64,000 bases of DNA from Nonlabens sp. Hel1_33_55 (lineage in GTDB: Bacteria; Bacteroidota; Bacteroidia; Flavobacteriales; Flavobacteriaceae). Position numbers and translations under genes: made by a program. The DNA lies in the NCBI RefSeq assembly GCF_900101765.1, contig NZ_LT627735.1, positions 1,776,001-1,840,000 of the forward strand, given 5' to 3'. The notes below the pieces were generated by a model. The model did no database searches and was not told the DNA's origin. It worked only from the letters and a program-made list of their open reading frames with translations. Below are positions 8,454-17,531 of this stretch, piece by piece (position 1 is the stretch's first letter; every line of letters begins with the position of its first letter).

Positions 8454-9854
8454 ATGGATCTAGAGAATCAAATATATGCGGTAGTTGATGTGGAAACTAC
8501 AGGTAAAGGCTTAGGCGGCAACAGAATTACCGAAATCTGTATTGTACGCATGCAGCATGGAAAAGCCATCAATAAATTCACGAGTCTGGTGAATCCGCAG
8601 CAGCCCATTCCAGGATTCATCACTCAATTAACTGGGATCGACGATCACATGGTGGCAAACGCGCCACTATTTTCTGAGATTGCGGCAGATGTCTTTCGAT
8701 TTTTTGAAGGTGCCATATTTATCGCACATAATGTTGGTTTTGATTACAATGTAATCCGTAATGAGTTCAAGAGATTAGAGGTTGATTTTAGCAGTAAAAG
8801 ATTATGTACCGTTCGGCTTTCGCGAAAGCTGATTCCCAACAAATCCTCGTACAGTCTAGGAAGATTGTGCCACTCTTTGAACATACCGCTGGACAATCGC
8901 CACCGCGCAGAAGGCGATACAGATGCCACCGTCATACTATTCCAGCTGTTACTCTCAATTGACCACGATTATGAAGTAATCACTGATTTTTTGAAGATTA
9001 AAAGCAAGGAGAGCACGTTGCCACCGCATGTTCCCAAAGCCCATTTTGACCAATTACCTTCAACACCTGGCATTTATATATTCAAGGATCAATCACAAAA
9101 AGTAATTTATGTAGGTAAGGCCATCAATATAAAAAAGCGAGTGCTATCGCATTTCTACACTAAGAAAAGTAAGTCGTACCTGATGGGTCAGGAAATGTAT
9201 CACATCGATTTTGAAGAAACAGGCAACGAGGCCGTGGCACTATTACGAGAAGCCGATTTGATACGTCACTACTACCCTAAATTCAACAGCGCCCAGAAGA
9301 AGCCACGCAATACGTATCAAATTATTTCTTATAGGAATCAGCGTGGTGTGATCCAGCTGGCCGTTGCGGTATCAAAAGCTTTTGAATATTCTGTAATAAC
9401 ATTTTATAATCGTGCCCAAGCGGTTGAGAAACTGGAATGGATGTGCGAGGAATTTAATCTTTGTCCGCGATATTGTTCATTACAAATCACGACTGGAAAA
9501 TGTGATCATTACAAATTGCGCAATTGTGAGGGAATCTGCACCCATGAAGAGGAAGTAGAGCACTATAACATAAAAGTTTCCATGGCCATAGACGCTTTAC
9601 AAAATGACAAGCCGACTTTTATCATAAAAGAAGCTGGTAGGACGCCAGAGGAGAATTGTCTGGTACTTATAAAAGACGGTCGCTATCAAGGTTATGGTTT
9701 TGTTGATCAAGATATTCCTGTATCAACAATAGATGAATGTGAATCCTGCATTGAGCGCAAGACACCCAACTATCATACTCACCAGATCATCAATACGTAT
9801 CTGCGAAAAAATGAGATGAAGAACGTGGTGTTGTTAAACCCAATGAGTGCTTAA
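8454..9854 (+). CDS. DnaQ-like exonuclease fused to a UvrC-type GIY-YIG nuclease
   Basis: The 466-residue protein joins two nuclease domains. Residues 1-165 are a DEDDh 3'-5' exonuclease like the DNA polymerase III epsilon subunit: AVVDVETTG (Asp/Glu), HNVGFDYN and HRAEGDTDAT. Residues about 195-280 are a GIY-YIG domain: PGIYIFKDQSQKVIYVGKA with the conserved Arg in NIKKRV and a Glu in GNEAVALLREA. A Cys-containing C-terminal region follows (CPRYCSLQITTGKC). Similar fusions resemble the E. coli Cho/UvrC incision nucleases, so DNA repair is likely. It overlaps the next gene tail to tail by 4 bp and carries an internal palindrome copy. Confidence 0.88.
   Translation: MDLENQIYAVVDVETTGKGLGGNRITEICIVRMQHGKAINKFTSLVNPQQPIPGFITQLTGIDDHMVANAPLFSEIAADVFRFFEGAIFIAHNVGFDYNVIRNEFKRLEVDFSSKRLCTVRLSRKLIPNKSSYSLGRLCHSLNIPLDNRHRAEGDTDATVILFQLLLSIDHDYEVITDFLKIKSKESTLPPHVPKAHFDQLPSTPGIYIFKDQSQKVIYVGKAINIKKRVLSHFYTKKSKSYLMGQEMYHIDFEETGNEAVALLREADLIRHYYPKFNSAQKKPRNTYQIISYRNQRGVIQLAVAVSKAFEYSVITFYNRAQAVEKLEWMCEEFNLCPRYCSLQITTGKCDHYKLRNCEGICTHEEEVEHYNIKVSMAIDALQNDKPTFIIKEAGRTPEENCLVLIKDGRYQGYGFVDQDIPVSTIDECESCIERKTPNYHTHQIINTYLRKNEMKNVVLLNPMSA
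8816..8829. repeat. Palindrome copy 2 (inside nuclease gene)
   Basis: Core GCTTTCGCGAAAGC read in frame as L-S-R-K, between the two nuclease domain motifs HNVGFDYN and HRAEGDTDAT. Confidence 0.95.
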
Positions 9855-11125
9855 GTCTTCTGCTTCTTTTTTCTAGCCGCTGGAAACAGAACGTTATTCA
9901 AAATCAATCGATACCCTGGAGAATTGGGATGCAAACTCAACTCTGTCTTGGGATCGCCTACTCTATGTTGGTAATCCTCTGGATCATGACCACCATAAAA
10001 GGTGAAAAATCCCTTTCCTCGAATTCCATGAATATAGCGAGCTTCTTTGTTTGTCTTATTTTCTCCTAATACCAAAACATTTTTCTTGACCTCATCACGA
10101 TCATAGCTTGTGGTTTGACCCATAAACCCTTTAACTAAACTGGTATGATTTTGATTGAGCATCGTTGGAATAGGATCCCATTTTGCACTGAAGTCCATAA
10201 GCGAAAAGTAATCGCGCTCCTTTTCAATCTTACGCTTTCTAGTCATATCTATCGTACTGAACTCATATACCATAGGTGATCGTTCCAACTCAAAGTCAGT
10301 AAAAGCAAAAGTCTTGGTATAGTCAATCTTGCTCTGATAATTTCCTTCAGACGGGTCGCCATCAAACATAGTTTCGGCGATATCGATTCCTTCTGCGGCG
10401 AGTGCGATATCAAAACTATCTGTGGCGCTACACATGGCAAACATGAAACCGCCACCAATAACGTAATCCCTGATTTTCAAGGCAACGTCTCTTTTCTCCT
10501 CGCTAACTTTGGAGTAACCTAGTTCTGTGGCCAGCTGTTCTGCATCTTGTTTTTCCTCAATGTACCAAGGCGCTGTTCTATAATTGCGGTAAAACTTACC
10601 GTATTGACCCGTAAAATCTTCATGGTGCAAGTGCAGCCAGTCGTATAGCAATAATTCGTCTGCAAGGACTTCCTTATCATAAATTTTCTCGTAGGGAATC
10701 TCCGCATACGTAAGAACCATGGTAACCGCATCATCCCATGGAGCTTTTCCCGTAGGTGTGTAAACGGCAATCTTCGGTGCTTTTTCCAGCAGTACTTCCT
10801 GCATATTTTGTGATGGACTAGAAATAAGTTCTAGAATGGAGTTAACCGCGCCATCACTCATGGCTTCATATGAAACACCACGCACGATCAATTCCTTTTT
10901 GAATTCTTCCGTTTCTGGGATTAGAAAAGAGCCGCCGCGATAATTGAGTAGCCATTTAACTTTGGTGCCTTTAGCAAGTAGCCAGTATGAAATTCCGTAA
11001 GCTTTGAGGTGATCTGTCTGCGTTTCTGCATCCATGGGAATCAGTAGATACTGAGCTCCAGCATTGGAAAATGACAGCAAAAAAACTGAAACGAATAAAA
11101 TGAAACGGAATGATTTATTTCTCAA
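9851..11125 (-). CDS. Secreted conserved Bacteroidetes protein (often labelled asparagine synthetase B)
   Basis: A 424-residue protein with a Sec signal peptide (FRFILFVSVFLLSFSNAGAQ). Close relatives in flavobacteria are commonly named asparagine synthetase B, but I see neither an N-terminal catalytic Cys nor an ATP-pyrophosphatase loop, and a signal peptide does not fit a cytosolic amidotransferase. Visible features are a KIAVYTPTGKAPWDDAV segment, a LHLHHEDFTGQYGKFY segment and a GGGFMFAMCSATDSFD segment, recalling a class-I glutaminase-like or hydrolase fold. I assign no reaction. The only frame-compatible start is TTG at 11125, since an in-frame TGA lies just upstream. Confidence 0.7.
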   Translation of the reverse strand: MRNKSFRFILFVSVFLLSFSNAGAQYLLIPMDAETQTDHLKAYGISYWLLAKGTKVKWLLNYRGGSFLIPETEEFKKELIVRGVSYEAMSDGAVNSILELISSPSQNMQEVLLEKAPKIAVYTPTGKAPWDDAVTMVLTYAEIPYEKIYDKEVLADELLLYDWLHLHHEDFTGQYGKFYRNYRTAPWYIEEKQDAEQLATELGYSKVSEEKRDVALKIRDYVIGGGFMFAMCSATDSFDIALAAEGIDIAETMFDGDPSEGNYQSKIDYTKTFAFTDFELERSPMVYEFSTIDMTRKRKIEKERDYFSLMDFSAKWDPIPTMLNQNHTSLVKGFMGQTTSYDRDEVKKNVLVLGENKTNKEARYIHGIRGKGFFTFYGGHDPEDYQHRVGDPKTELSLHPNSPGYRLILNNVLFPAARKKKQKT

Positions 11126-11185
11126 TGCAAAATATTTTGATGATCAACGTTAAGCAATTGCATCTTATGATGATTGGAATTGTTC

Positions 11186-11201
11186 CGCTTTCGCGAAAGC
11201 G
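11186..11201. repeat. Palindrome copy 3 (intergenic)
   Basis: 16-bp palindrome CGCTTTCGCGAAAGCG in the gap between the dnaB stop (11264) and the start of the downstream secreted-protein gene (11125). Confidence 0.95.
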
Positions 11202-11263
11202 AACTAATTCTCCATCACAAGATACATATCAAAAATGAGTTGCAATTTTCCTGCCGCTCTTTT

Positions 11264-12808
11264 CTAAAAAGCGAGATCATCATCGTCCTCACTTTGCGGT
11301 CCACCAAATGCCGCTCCTGGAGTCGGGAATCTAGGCGTGTCAGGTCTGAAAGTGTCGTCATTTGCCTGGTTCATCTTTGAACCAAACTCCTGTGGCAACG
11401 CCCATTGCTCCTCAAGATTATCAAATTTACCAAACTGACCCAAGAACTTGAGTCTGATAGAATCTGTCGCACCATTACGGTGTTTTGCAACGATAAATTC
11501 GGCTTGATTCTTACATGGTGTCTGGTCGTCGTCGTCCCATTCTTCCAGCCCATAATATTCAGGCCTGTAGATAAAGGAAACAATATCTGCATCCTGCTCG
11601 ATCGCTCCAGATTCACGCAGGTCAGAAAGCAGCGGTCGCTTGCTACCACCACGAGTTTCCACCGCACGAGATAGCTGTGAAAGCGCAATCACTGGAACTT
11701 CAAGTTCTTTAGCAAGTGCTTTCAAGTTACGTGAAATGGTTGAAATTTCCTGTTCACGGTTACCACCTTTGGCATTAGTTTGCGCGGTCATCAATTGAAG
11801 GTAATCCACCATAATCAATTTGATACCGTGCTGTGAGGCAAGACGTCTACATTTTGCCCTTAAGTCAAAGATGGACAACGATGGTGTATCGTCAATAAAT
11901 ATAGGAGCTTGTTCCAGGTCCTTAACCTTGACATTAAGTTGTTCCCATTCGTGAGGTTCCAGATTACCGGTACGCAACTTTTCAGAAGACAATCCTGTTT
12001 CTGAAGATATCAAACGAGTGATCAACTGTACACTACTCATCTCCAGCGAGAAGAACGCTACAGGAATATTACTACCAACAGCGATATTACGCGCCATGGA
12101 TAACGTAAAGGCGGTTTTTCCCATACCAGGACGTGCAGCGATGATAACAAGATCACTGGGCTGCCAACCACTGGTTAATTTATCCAGATCATTAAACCCT
12201 GTAGGCACACCGCTCAATCCATCACGCTTTGCAATTTCTTCAATCCGTTGTTTTGCCTGACGTACTAGATCCATCGCTGTTTCCGTAGTCTTGCGTATGT
12301 TTCCTTGAGCTACTTCGTAGAGTTTGGATTCTGCTTTGTCTAAAAGGTCAAATACGTCTGTAGATTCTTCATAAGAATCATTGATGATCTCTGTCGAAAT
12401 CTTAATCAAACTGCGCTGAATAAACTTTTGAAGAATAATCCTTGCGTGAAATTCTATGTGCGCCGTGGAACTTACTAATTGTGATAATTGGACCAAATAA
12501 TGGTCACCACCTACGGCTTCTAATTTCTCATCTCTACGTAGTTGGGCACTAACGGTTAATAAATCCACCGGACTACCGCTTTTGAACAATTTATCAATCG
12601 CGTCAAATATGGATTGGTGCGCTTTATGGTAGAACGCATCTGGCGTCAAGAGGTCAATTACCTCATCGACACCTTTACCATCAATCATTAAAGCACCTAA
12701 CACAACTTTCTCAAGATCAATTGCTTGAGGTGGTATTTTCCCTTTCTCCAACGATATCACCGGACTGTTTCCAGTCACTAGCGATGTTCTTTCCTGTACT
12801 TTTTCCAT
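11264..12808 (-). CDS. dnaB: Replicative DNA helicase DnaB
   Basis: The 514-residue protein matches DnaB in length and order. The N-terminal primase-interacting domain includes PPQAIDLEKVVLGALMIDGK, followed by a linker and a RecA-like motor with Walker A ARPGMGKTAF (near residue 226) and Walker B LIMVDYLQLM. SQLSRAVETRGGSKRPLLSDLRES carries the conserved helicase motifs. The acidic tail ends in SEDDDDLAF. It unwinds DNA as a hexamer ahead of the replication fork. The gene appears monocistronic, with a -7-like element only five bases before its ATG. Confidence 0.97.
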   Translation of the reverse strand: MEKVQERTSLVTGNSPVISLEKGKIPPQAIDLEKVVLGALMIDGKGVDEVIDLLTPDAFYHKAHQSIFDAIDKLFKSGSPVDLLTVSAQLRRDEKLEAVGGDHYLVQLSQLVSSTAHIEFHARIILQKFIQRSLIKISTEIINDSYEESTDVFDLLDKAESKLYEVAQGNIRKTTETAMDLVRQAKQRIEEIAKRDGLSGVPTGFNDLDKLTSGWQPSDLVIIAARPGMGKTAFTLSMARNIAVGSNIPVAFFSLEMSSVQLITRLISSETGLSSEKLRTGNLEPHEWEQLNVKVKDLEQAPIFIDDTPSLSIFDLRAKCRRLASQHGIKLIMVDYLQLMTAQTNAKGGNREQEISTISRNLKALAKELEVPVIALSQLSRAVETRGGSKRPLLSDLRESGAIEQDADIVSFIYRPEYYGLEEWDDDDQTPCKNQAEFIVAKHRNGATDSIRLKFLGQFGKFDNLEEQWALPQEFGSKMNQANDDTFRPDTPRFPTPGAAFGGPQSEDDDDLAF

Positions 12809-12813
12809 AGGAT

Positions 12814-12821
12814 CAAAAATA
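12814..12821 (-). promoter_or_regulatory. -7 element close to the dnaB start
   Basis: Minus-strand TATTTTTG ends 5 bp before the dnaB ATG, implying a very short or absent leader if used. No clear -33 TTTG is seen at the right distance. Confidence 0.35.
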
Positions 12822-13027
12822 GAGGAAAGCCATCGATTTTTAAGATTTCCTTGTCATCAGTTGGTTAACATTTTAGGTTGAAAACTAGTTTACAACCTGT
12901 TGATAAGCCAATTTATTTTCTAGCCCTAGCCTAATCATCACAGCTTTAGTTAGTAGGAGGTGGATTACAAAATTGAAAAGCCATTTTATAACTATTAAAA
13001 CACTATCCAGATTCCTCAAAAAACAAA

Positions 13028-13049
13028 AAACCAGCCTAGCGGCTGGTTT
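13028..13049 (-). terminator. Terminator downstream of accA
   Basis: Stem AAACCAGCC/GGCTGGTTT with loop TAGC, followed on the minus strand by a T-rich tract. It lies 26 bp after the accA stop. Confidence 0.8.
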
Positions 13050-13074
13050 CTATATTTATAAAACAAAGGTTTTC

Positions 13075-14028
13075 TTAACCTTTGTAAACGCCCATATTGG
13101 AATATTTATCCATGCGTCGTTTTACTAATTCTTTTGGAGATAAATCCTTCAATTCCTGATAATAACTGTCGATACATTTAGCAACGGAAACAAAAATCTC
13201 TTCCCGGTTCTTGTGAGCGCCACCTTCTGGTTCTTCCAGTATCTCATCTACCAATTTCAGTTTTTTCATGTCTTTACCGGTTAGCTTCAAAGCTTCTGCA
13301 GCCTCTTCTTTATGTTCCCAGCTTCTCCATAAAATAGAACTACAGGATTCTGGAGAGATTACACTATACCATGTATTTTCTAACATCACCACACGGTCGC
13401 CTACTCCTATTCCTAGTGCACCACCACTAGCTCCTTCACCTATGATCATCACAATGATAGGGACTTTCAAGCGGGTCATTTCAAGAATATTTCTTGCAAT
13501 AGCTTCACCTTGACCGCGTTCTTCTGCTTCAAGTCCAGGAAAAGCTCCTGGAGTATCAATCAAGCTAACCACAGGTATACCAAATTTCTCTGCGCTTTTC
13601 ATCAAGCGTAAAGCCTTGCGATAACCTTCGGGATTTGACATCCCAAAATTACGGTACTGACGGCTTTTGGTATTATATCCCTTTTGCTGGCCTATGAACA
13701 TGTAAGTTTGACCGCCTATTTTGCCCAGACCACCTATCATCGCCTTATCATCCTTGACATTGCGATCACCATGAAGCTCCAACCATGTATCTCCACAAAT
13801 GCTCTGAATGTAGTCTAATGTGTAAGGACGATCTGGATGACGAGACATCTGCACACGTTGCCATGGCGTCAAGTTGCCGTAGATTTTTTTACGGGTAGCT
13901 TGTAATTTTTTCTCAAGCTGCTTGATCGTCTTGGTGACGTCAACTTCGTTTTCAGTTCCTATCGTTAGGGTTTGCTGGTATTGCTCTTCCAGCTCTTTAA
14001 TAGGCATTTCAAATTCTAGATATTCCAT
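13075..14028 (-). CDS. accA: Acetyl-CoA carboxylase carboxyltransferase subunit alpha
   Basis: From the start MEYLEFEMPIKELEEQYQ the protein has 317 residues, the usual AccA length. The longer frame to 14055 would run into the -7 element. The N-terminal coiled region is followed by the crotonase-like carboxyltransferase core: TPWQRVQMSRHPDRPYTLDY, GRNVKDD-like GDRNVKDDKAMIGG, and the oxyanion and CoA-binding stretch GASGGALGIGVGDRV. With AccD it transfers the carboxyl group from biotin to acetyl-CoA, the first step of fatty-acid synthesis. The partner subunits are not in this window. Confidence 0.95.
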   Translation of the reverse strand: MEYLEFEMPIKELEEQYQQTLTIGTENEVDVTKTIKQLEKKLQATRKKIYGNLTPWQRVQMSRHPDRPYTLDYIQSICGDTWLELHGDRNVKDDKAMIGGLGKIGGQTYMFIGQQKGYNTKSRQYRNFGMSNPEGYRKALRLMKSAEKFGIPVVSLIDTPGAFPGLEAEERGQGEAIARNILEMTRLKVPIIVMIIGEGASGGALGIGVGDRVVMLENTWYSVISPESCSSILWRSWEHKEEAAEALKLTGKDMKKLKLVDEILEEPEGGAHKNREEIFVSVAKCIDSYYQELKDLSPKELVKRRMDKYSNMGVYKG

Positions 14029-14052
14029 AGGTAGGTATTCCAGTTGGGGAAA

Positions 14053-14060
14053 CAAATATA
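14053..14060 (-). promoter_or_regulatory. -7 element of accA
   Basis: Minus-strand TATATTTG matches TAnnTTTG and ends 24 bp before the ATG at 14028, supporting that start over the upstream frame. Confidence 0.5.
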
Positions 14061-14124
14061 GGAAAAGCGGACAGTGTTAGACCGTACGGATTGACCAATT
14101 TATTGTAAAGTTGCTAGCAGGTTT

Positions 14125-14160
14125 GAATTTTTCTCGCTTTCGCGAAAGCGAGAAAAATTC
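14125..14160. repeat. Palindrome copy 4, extended to a perfect 36-bp palindrome
   Basis: The core is flanked by fully complementary arms (GAATTTTTCT... on the left, ...AGAAAAATTC on the right), so all 36 bases are self-complementary. It sits between the EamA stop (14178) and accA start, and could fold as a hairpin in RNA or a cruciform in DNA. Confidence 0.97.
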
Positions 14161-14177
14161 AATCAACTCCACACAGA

Positions 14178-15104
14178 TTATGCATGGATATTCATTTCCT
14201 TCTTCTTGCGACGGTTGCGTCTATTCTTCAAAATGCCATTAGTCAAAATCACAGCTAATATTACGGCAGCACCAATATAGAATTCTGGTGTCATCTGCTC
14301 TGAATCACCTAAAATTAAAAAGGCCAAAAAGATTCCATAAACAGGTTCCAAATTAATGGTAAGCATGACCGTGTAAGCGCTTAAATACTTCATCACCTTG
14401 ACGCTGGCAATAAAGGCATATGCCGTACAAAAACTTGCTAAAATCCCAATCCATAACCAGTCATAACCCGTCAAAACCATGGGTCCTACAAAGTCAGATG
14501 GCACGATTAAAAAATAAATACTAATAAAACCTACACCACTCGCAAGTTCATAAATACTGATCAACGATGGCGGATGCTCCTTTGCCCATTTTACATTGAT
14601 AATGGAAAATGTAGCGCTCAATACCGCGCTAATCAATCCTAAAATCATTCCCGTCACATATTGGGTTTCTACTTTGAATATATAGTACAACGCAGCGATG
14701 ATGACCACCCCAAAAATGACCTCATAGCCTACAAATTTCTTGGACGTGAATAAAGGCTCTAGAATCGCGGTGAAAAAGGCACCAGTACTCAACATAGCAA
14801 GCGTGACACTTACATTACTTTCCTTGATCGCTCCAAAAAAAGTGATCCAATGCAATGCAATCACGATACCAGCACCCACAAATCCTAAAATTCGTTTGCG
14901 AGGCAATGCATTGATTCCCTTGAACTGCAATGGTATGCGCATGATTTTCATATAAATAAAAATCAGAATTACTGCCAGCAGCATGCGCCACCACACCAGC
15001 GGAATGCTCTCAATGGAGATCAAAGCGCCCAAAACGGCCGTAAATCCCCAAATGAAAACTATAAAATGAAGGTGTAGGTAGTTGAGTAATTTATCGTCGC
15101 GCAT
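14178..15104 (-). CDS. EamA/DMT-family inner-membrane transporter
   Basis: The 308-residue protein has about ten hydrophobic TM segments in two five-helix EamA repeats, with a Lys/Arg-rich C-terminal tail (KNRRNRRKKKE) on the cytoplasmic side. The drug/metabolite transporter superfamily exports small molecules such as amino acids or purines; nothing here indicates the substrate. It overlaps the upstream LptF/G-type gene by 14 bp and is the last gene of the tgt operon. It is followed by the 36-bp palindrome rather than a classical terminator. Confidence 0.85.
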   Translation of the reverse strand: MRDDKLLNYLHLHFIVFIWGFTAVLGALISIESIPLVWWRMLLAVILIFIYMKIMRIPLQFKGINALPRKRILGFVGAGIVIALHWITFFGAIKESNVSVTLAMLSTGAFFTAILEPLFTSKKFVGYEVIFGVVIIAALYYIFKVETQYVTGMILGLISAVLSATFSIINVKWAKEHPPSLISIYELASGVGFISIYFLIVPSDFVGPMVLTGYDWLWIGILASFCTAYAFIASVKVMKYLSAYTVMLTINLEPVYGIFLAFLILGDSEQMTPEFYIGAAVILAVILTNGILKNRRNRRKKKEMNIHA

Positions 15105-16161
15105 TTCTCAATAAGATTAATGCCACGATAGCAAAGAATATATTAGGAAACCAAACAGCAATCCATGGGTTGAAACTGCTCTTTTCTGCAATGGTTCCAA
15201 AAACTTTATCCAGAAACATGTATACCATGGCAATAACGATACCTATAGCTAGATTAGTTCCCATTCCGCCGCGTTTCTTGACAGATGAAACGGCAACGGC
15301 GATGATGGTAAAAATAAAGGCACTTACCGGGATCGAGGTACGCTTGTATTTTTCTACATAATAGATATTCATATTTGCATTACCTCGCTTCTCTTCTAAC
15401 TTAATGAATTCGTTAAGCTCACTGAAAGACTTCGTTTCAGCGGCATAGAGTACAGGAGTAAGCTCATCGATATCAAAATCAAAAATAGTATCAAGCCTAT
15501 TCTGTTCCTCGATGATTTCTCGATCTTCTAAGATGGTTCGCTTCTTATACTGACTTAGTATGTACACGCTATCTTCAAAAGCGATACGGGCAGCATATAT
15601 TTTATACTTAAGCACATCGTCTTCAAAATGTTCTAGTGAAAAATCAAAACCCGTCTGACGAGAAGGCTGGTAGTTGCTGACGTAGACATAATCATTATCA
15701 TTAATCTGCCTAAACACATTTGTAGTTTCTGAAGCTGCTCCAGACCTAAAATATTGCTGCTGAAATTCGTTAAATCCTGAAGCTGCCTGCGGTACGAATA
15801 TCGCACTAAGCAATAAAGCCAAACCACAAATAAAAGTTGCTCCAATAATATATGGACGTAAAAATCTATTAAACGAAACACCAGAACTCAAAAATGCTAT
15901 TACTTCTGTATTGTTAGCCAACTTAGAGGTGAAGAACATTGTCGATATAAAGAGGAATATCGGAAATAGAAAATTGGTGAAATACATCGTGAAATCACCC
16001 AGATACACCATCACCTCAAGAAAAGGAACTTCTTTAGAAATGATCTTACCTATTTTTTCTGCCACGTGAACCGTGACCATTATAGGTAGGAACAAGAGAA
16101 GTAGCAGGAAAAAACTTCCCAAATATCTTTTTAATATGTAACGGTCGAGTATGCTAAACAC
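15091..16161 (-). CDS. LptF/LptG-family LPS transport permease
   Basis: A 356-residue YjgP/YjgQ-family protein. It begins MFSILDRYILKRYLGSFF, typical of LptF/LptG, with three TM helices in the N-terminal third, a periplasmic beta-jellyroll-like domain (about residues 120-260) and three C-terminal TM helices. LptF and LptG form the inner-membrane ring that, with LptB, extracts lipopolysaccharide toward the periplasmic bridge. Which paralogue this is cannot be settled from sequence alone. Its ATG follows the tgt stop with no gap. Confidence 0.9.
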   Translation of the reverse strand: MFSILDRYILKRYLGSFFLLLLLFLPIMVTVHVAEKIGKIISKEVPFLEVMVYLGDFTMYFTNFLFPIFLFISTMFFTSKLANNTEVIAFLSSGVSFNRFLRPYIIGATFICGLALLLSAIFVPQAASGFNEFQQQYFRSGAASETTNVFRQINDNDYVYVSNYQPSRQTGFDFSLEHFEDDVLKYKIYAARIAFEDSVYILSQYKKRTILEDREIIEEQNRLDTIFDFDIDELTPVLYAAETKSFSELNEFIKLEEKRGNANMNIYYVEKYKRTSIPVSAFIFTIIAVAVSSVKKRGGMGTNLAIGIVIAMVYMFLDKVFGTIAEKSSFNPWIAVWFPNIFFAIVALILLRNARR

Positions 16162-17298
16162 TTACAGTCTGTTATCCATTTGTTTTACCATTTTATCCTT
16201 CCATGTTCTAAAGGTTCCGGCAAGTATTTGCTTGCGGGCCTCACGCATCAACCATAAATAAAAGGCTAGATTATGTATAGTACAGATCTGTCTACCCAGC
16301 ATTTCGTTAACTGTAAAAAGGTGCCTTACATAGGCTTTCGAATATTCTGTATCTACCCATGCGTGGTTGTCTTCATCCAAAGGGCTGAAATCCATTTCCC
16401 ATTTCTTGTTCTTTATGTTGATGCTACCGTTAGCAGTAAAAATCATACCATTTCTACCGTTCCTTGTAGGCATTACACAATCAAACATGTCAATTCCCAG
16501 CGCTACGTTCTCCAATAAATTGATAGGAGTTCCAACTCCCATAAGATAACGTGGTTTGTCTTTGGGAAGTATAGCGGTAACCACATCAGTCATGGCGTAC
16601 ATTTCCTCAGCAGGTTCGCCTACAGACAATCCGCCTATGGCGTTTGCGGCCATATCACAGTTGGCTACAAACTCTGCGCTCTGTTCACGTAGTTCTGGAT
16701 AAGTGCTTCCTTGAATAATAGGAAACAAGGTTTGGGTAAAGCCGTATTTATCTGGAGTATTGTTGAAATGTTCAATACATCGTTTTAACCAGCGATGCGT
16801 CATGTGCATACTGCGACGGGCATAATTGAACTCACATGGATATGGAGTACACTCATCAAAAGCCATGATGATATCTGCACCTATGGATCGTTGAATATCC
16901 ATCGCACGTTCTGGAGTGAATGTATGGTAAGAACCGTCAATATGCGATTTGAACTTGACACCTTCTTCCTTGATCTTTCTATTGGCGCTAAGCGAGTACA
17001 CTTGATAACCGCCAGAATCAGTCAAAATAGGTCGATCCCAATTCATAAATTGGTGTAAGCCACCAGCTTTTTCAAGCACCTCAGTTCCAGGTCTCAAATA
17101 AAGGTGATATGTATTTGCCAGAATGATATCTGGATTTACCTCTTCTTTCAATTCCCGTTGATGCACACCTTTTACAGTTCCCACAGTTCCTACGGGCATA
17201 AATATGGGCGTTTCAATCGCTCCATGATCGGTATGAACCACACCAGCCCTGGCCTGACTATTGGCATCAGTTTGTAATAAGTCAAATTTCATTTTCAT
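16162..17298 (-). CDS. tgt: tRNA-guanine transglycosylase (queuosine pathway)
   Basis: The protein of about 378 residues has the full TGT pattern: the TIM-barrel core with MPVGTVGTVKGV, the active-site segment LTDSGGYQVYSL, the second Asp region GVGTPINLLENVALGIDMFDCVMPTRNGRNG, and a C-terminal zinc-binding region ending in a His-containing helix. It exchanges guanine-34 for preQ1 in tRNAs with GUN anticodons. ATG at 17298 or 17292 is preferred over the longer frame, because a -7 element occupies 17305-17312. The three-gene operon tgt, LptF/G, EamA starts here. Confidence 0.95.
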   Translation of the reverse strand: MKMKFDLLQTDANSQARAGVVHTDHGAIETPIFMPVGTVGTVKGVHQRELKEEVNPDIILANTYHLYLRPGTEVLEKAGGLHQFMNWDRPILTDSGGYQVYSLSANRKIKEEGVKFKSHIDGSYHTFTPERAMDIQRSIGADIIMAFDECTPYPCEFNYARRSMHMTHRWLKRCIEHFNNTPDKYGFTQTLFPIIQGSTYPELREQSAEFVANCDMAANAIGGLSVGEPAEEMYAMTDVVTAILPKDKPRYLMGVGTPINLLENVALGIDMFDCVMPTRNGRNGMIFTANGSINIKNKKWEMDFSPLDEDNHAWVDTEYSKAYVRHLFTVNEMLGRQICTIHNLAFYLWLMREARKQILAGTFRTWKDKMVKQMDNRL

Positions 17299-17304
17299 GC
17301 GCCA

Positions 17305-17312
17305 CAAAGATA
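17305..17312 (-). promoter_or_regulatory. -7 element of the tgt operon
   Basis: Minus-strand TATCTTTG matches TAnnTTTG, six bases before the ATG at 17298. A weak TTTA lies 17 bp upstream. Confidence 0.5.
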
Positions 17313-17500
17313 AGCAGTTGGTTTAGGTTTAAAGGTATTTAGTGTCAAGTACGATGAATCTTAATGACTTAATACGATTCAAATTCCCGATGGTATCCTT
17401 ATAATTCACATATCATTTGAGTCTTTTAATATTGTTGAGAACAACCGAATAACTCTCAAATAAAATTTAAAGCCACTAAAAGCCTTTACACAGAACATCC

Positions 17501-17508
17501 TACCTTTG
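17501..17508 (+). promoter_or_regulatory. -7 element of the transketolase genes
   Basis: TACCTTTG matches TAnnTTTG, 23 bp before the ATG at 17532. It overlaps the GTG that would otherwise extend the frame, so it helps fix the start. Confidence 0.5.
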
Positions 17509-17531
17509 TGAAATACTCAAATTTTCAAAAA

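Noticed and set aside
17508..17531. GTG start for the transketolase N subunit
   Set aside because: The GTG overlaps the -7 element TACCTTTG, and the family-like N-terminus begins at the ATG at 17532.
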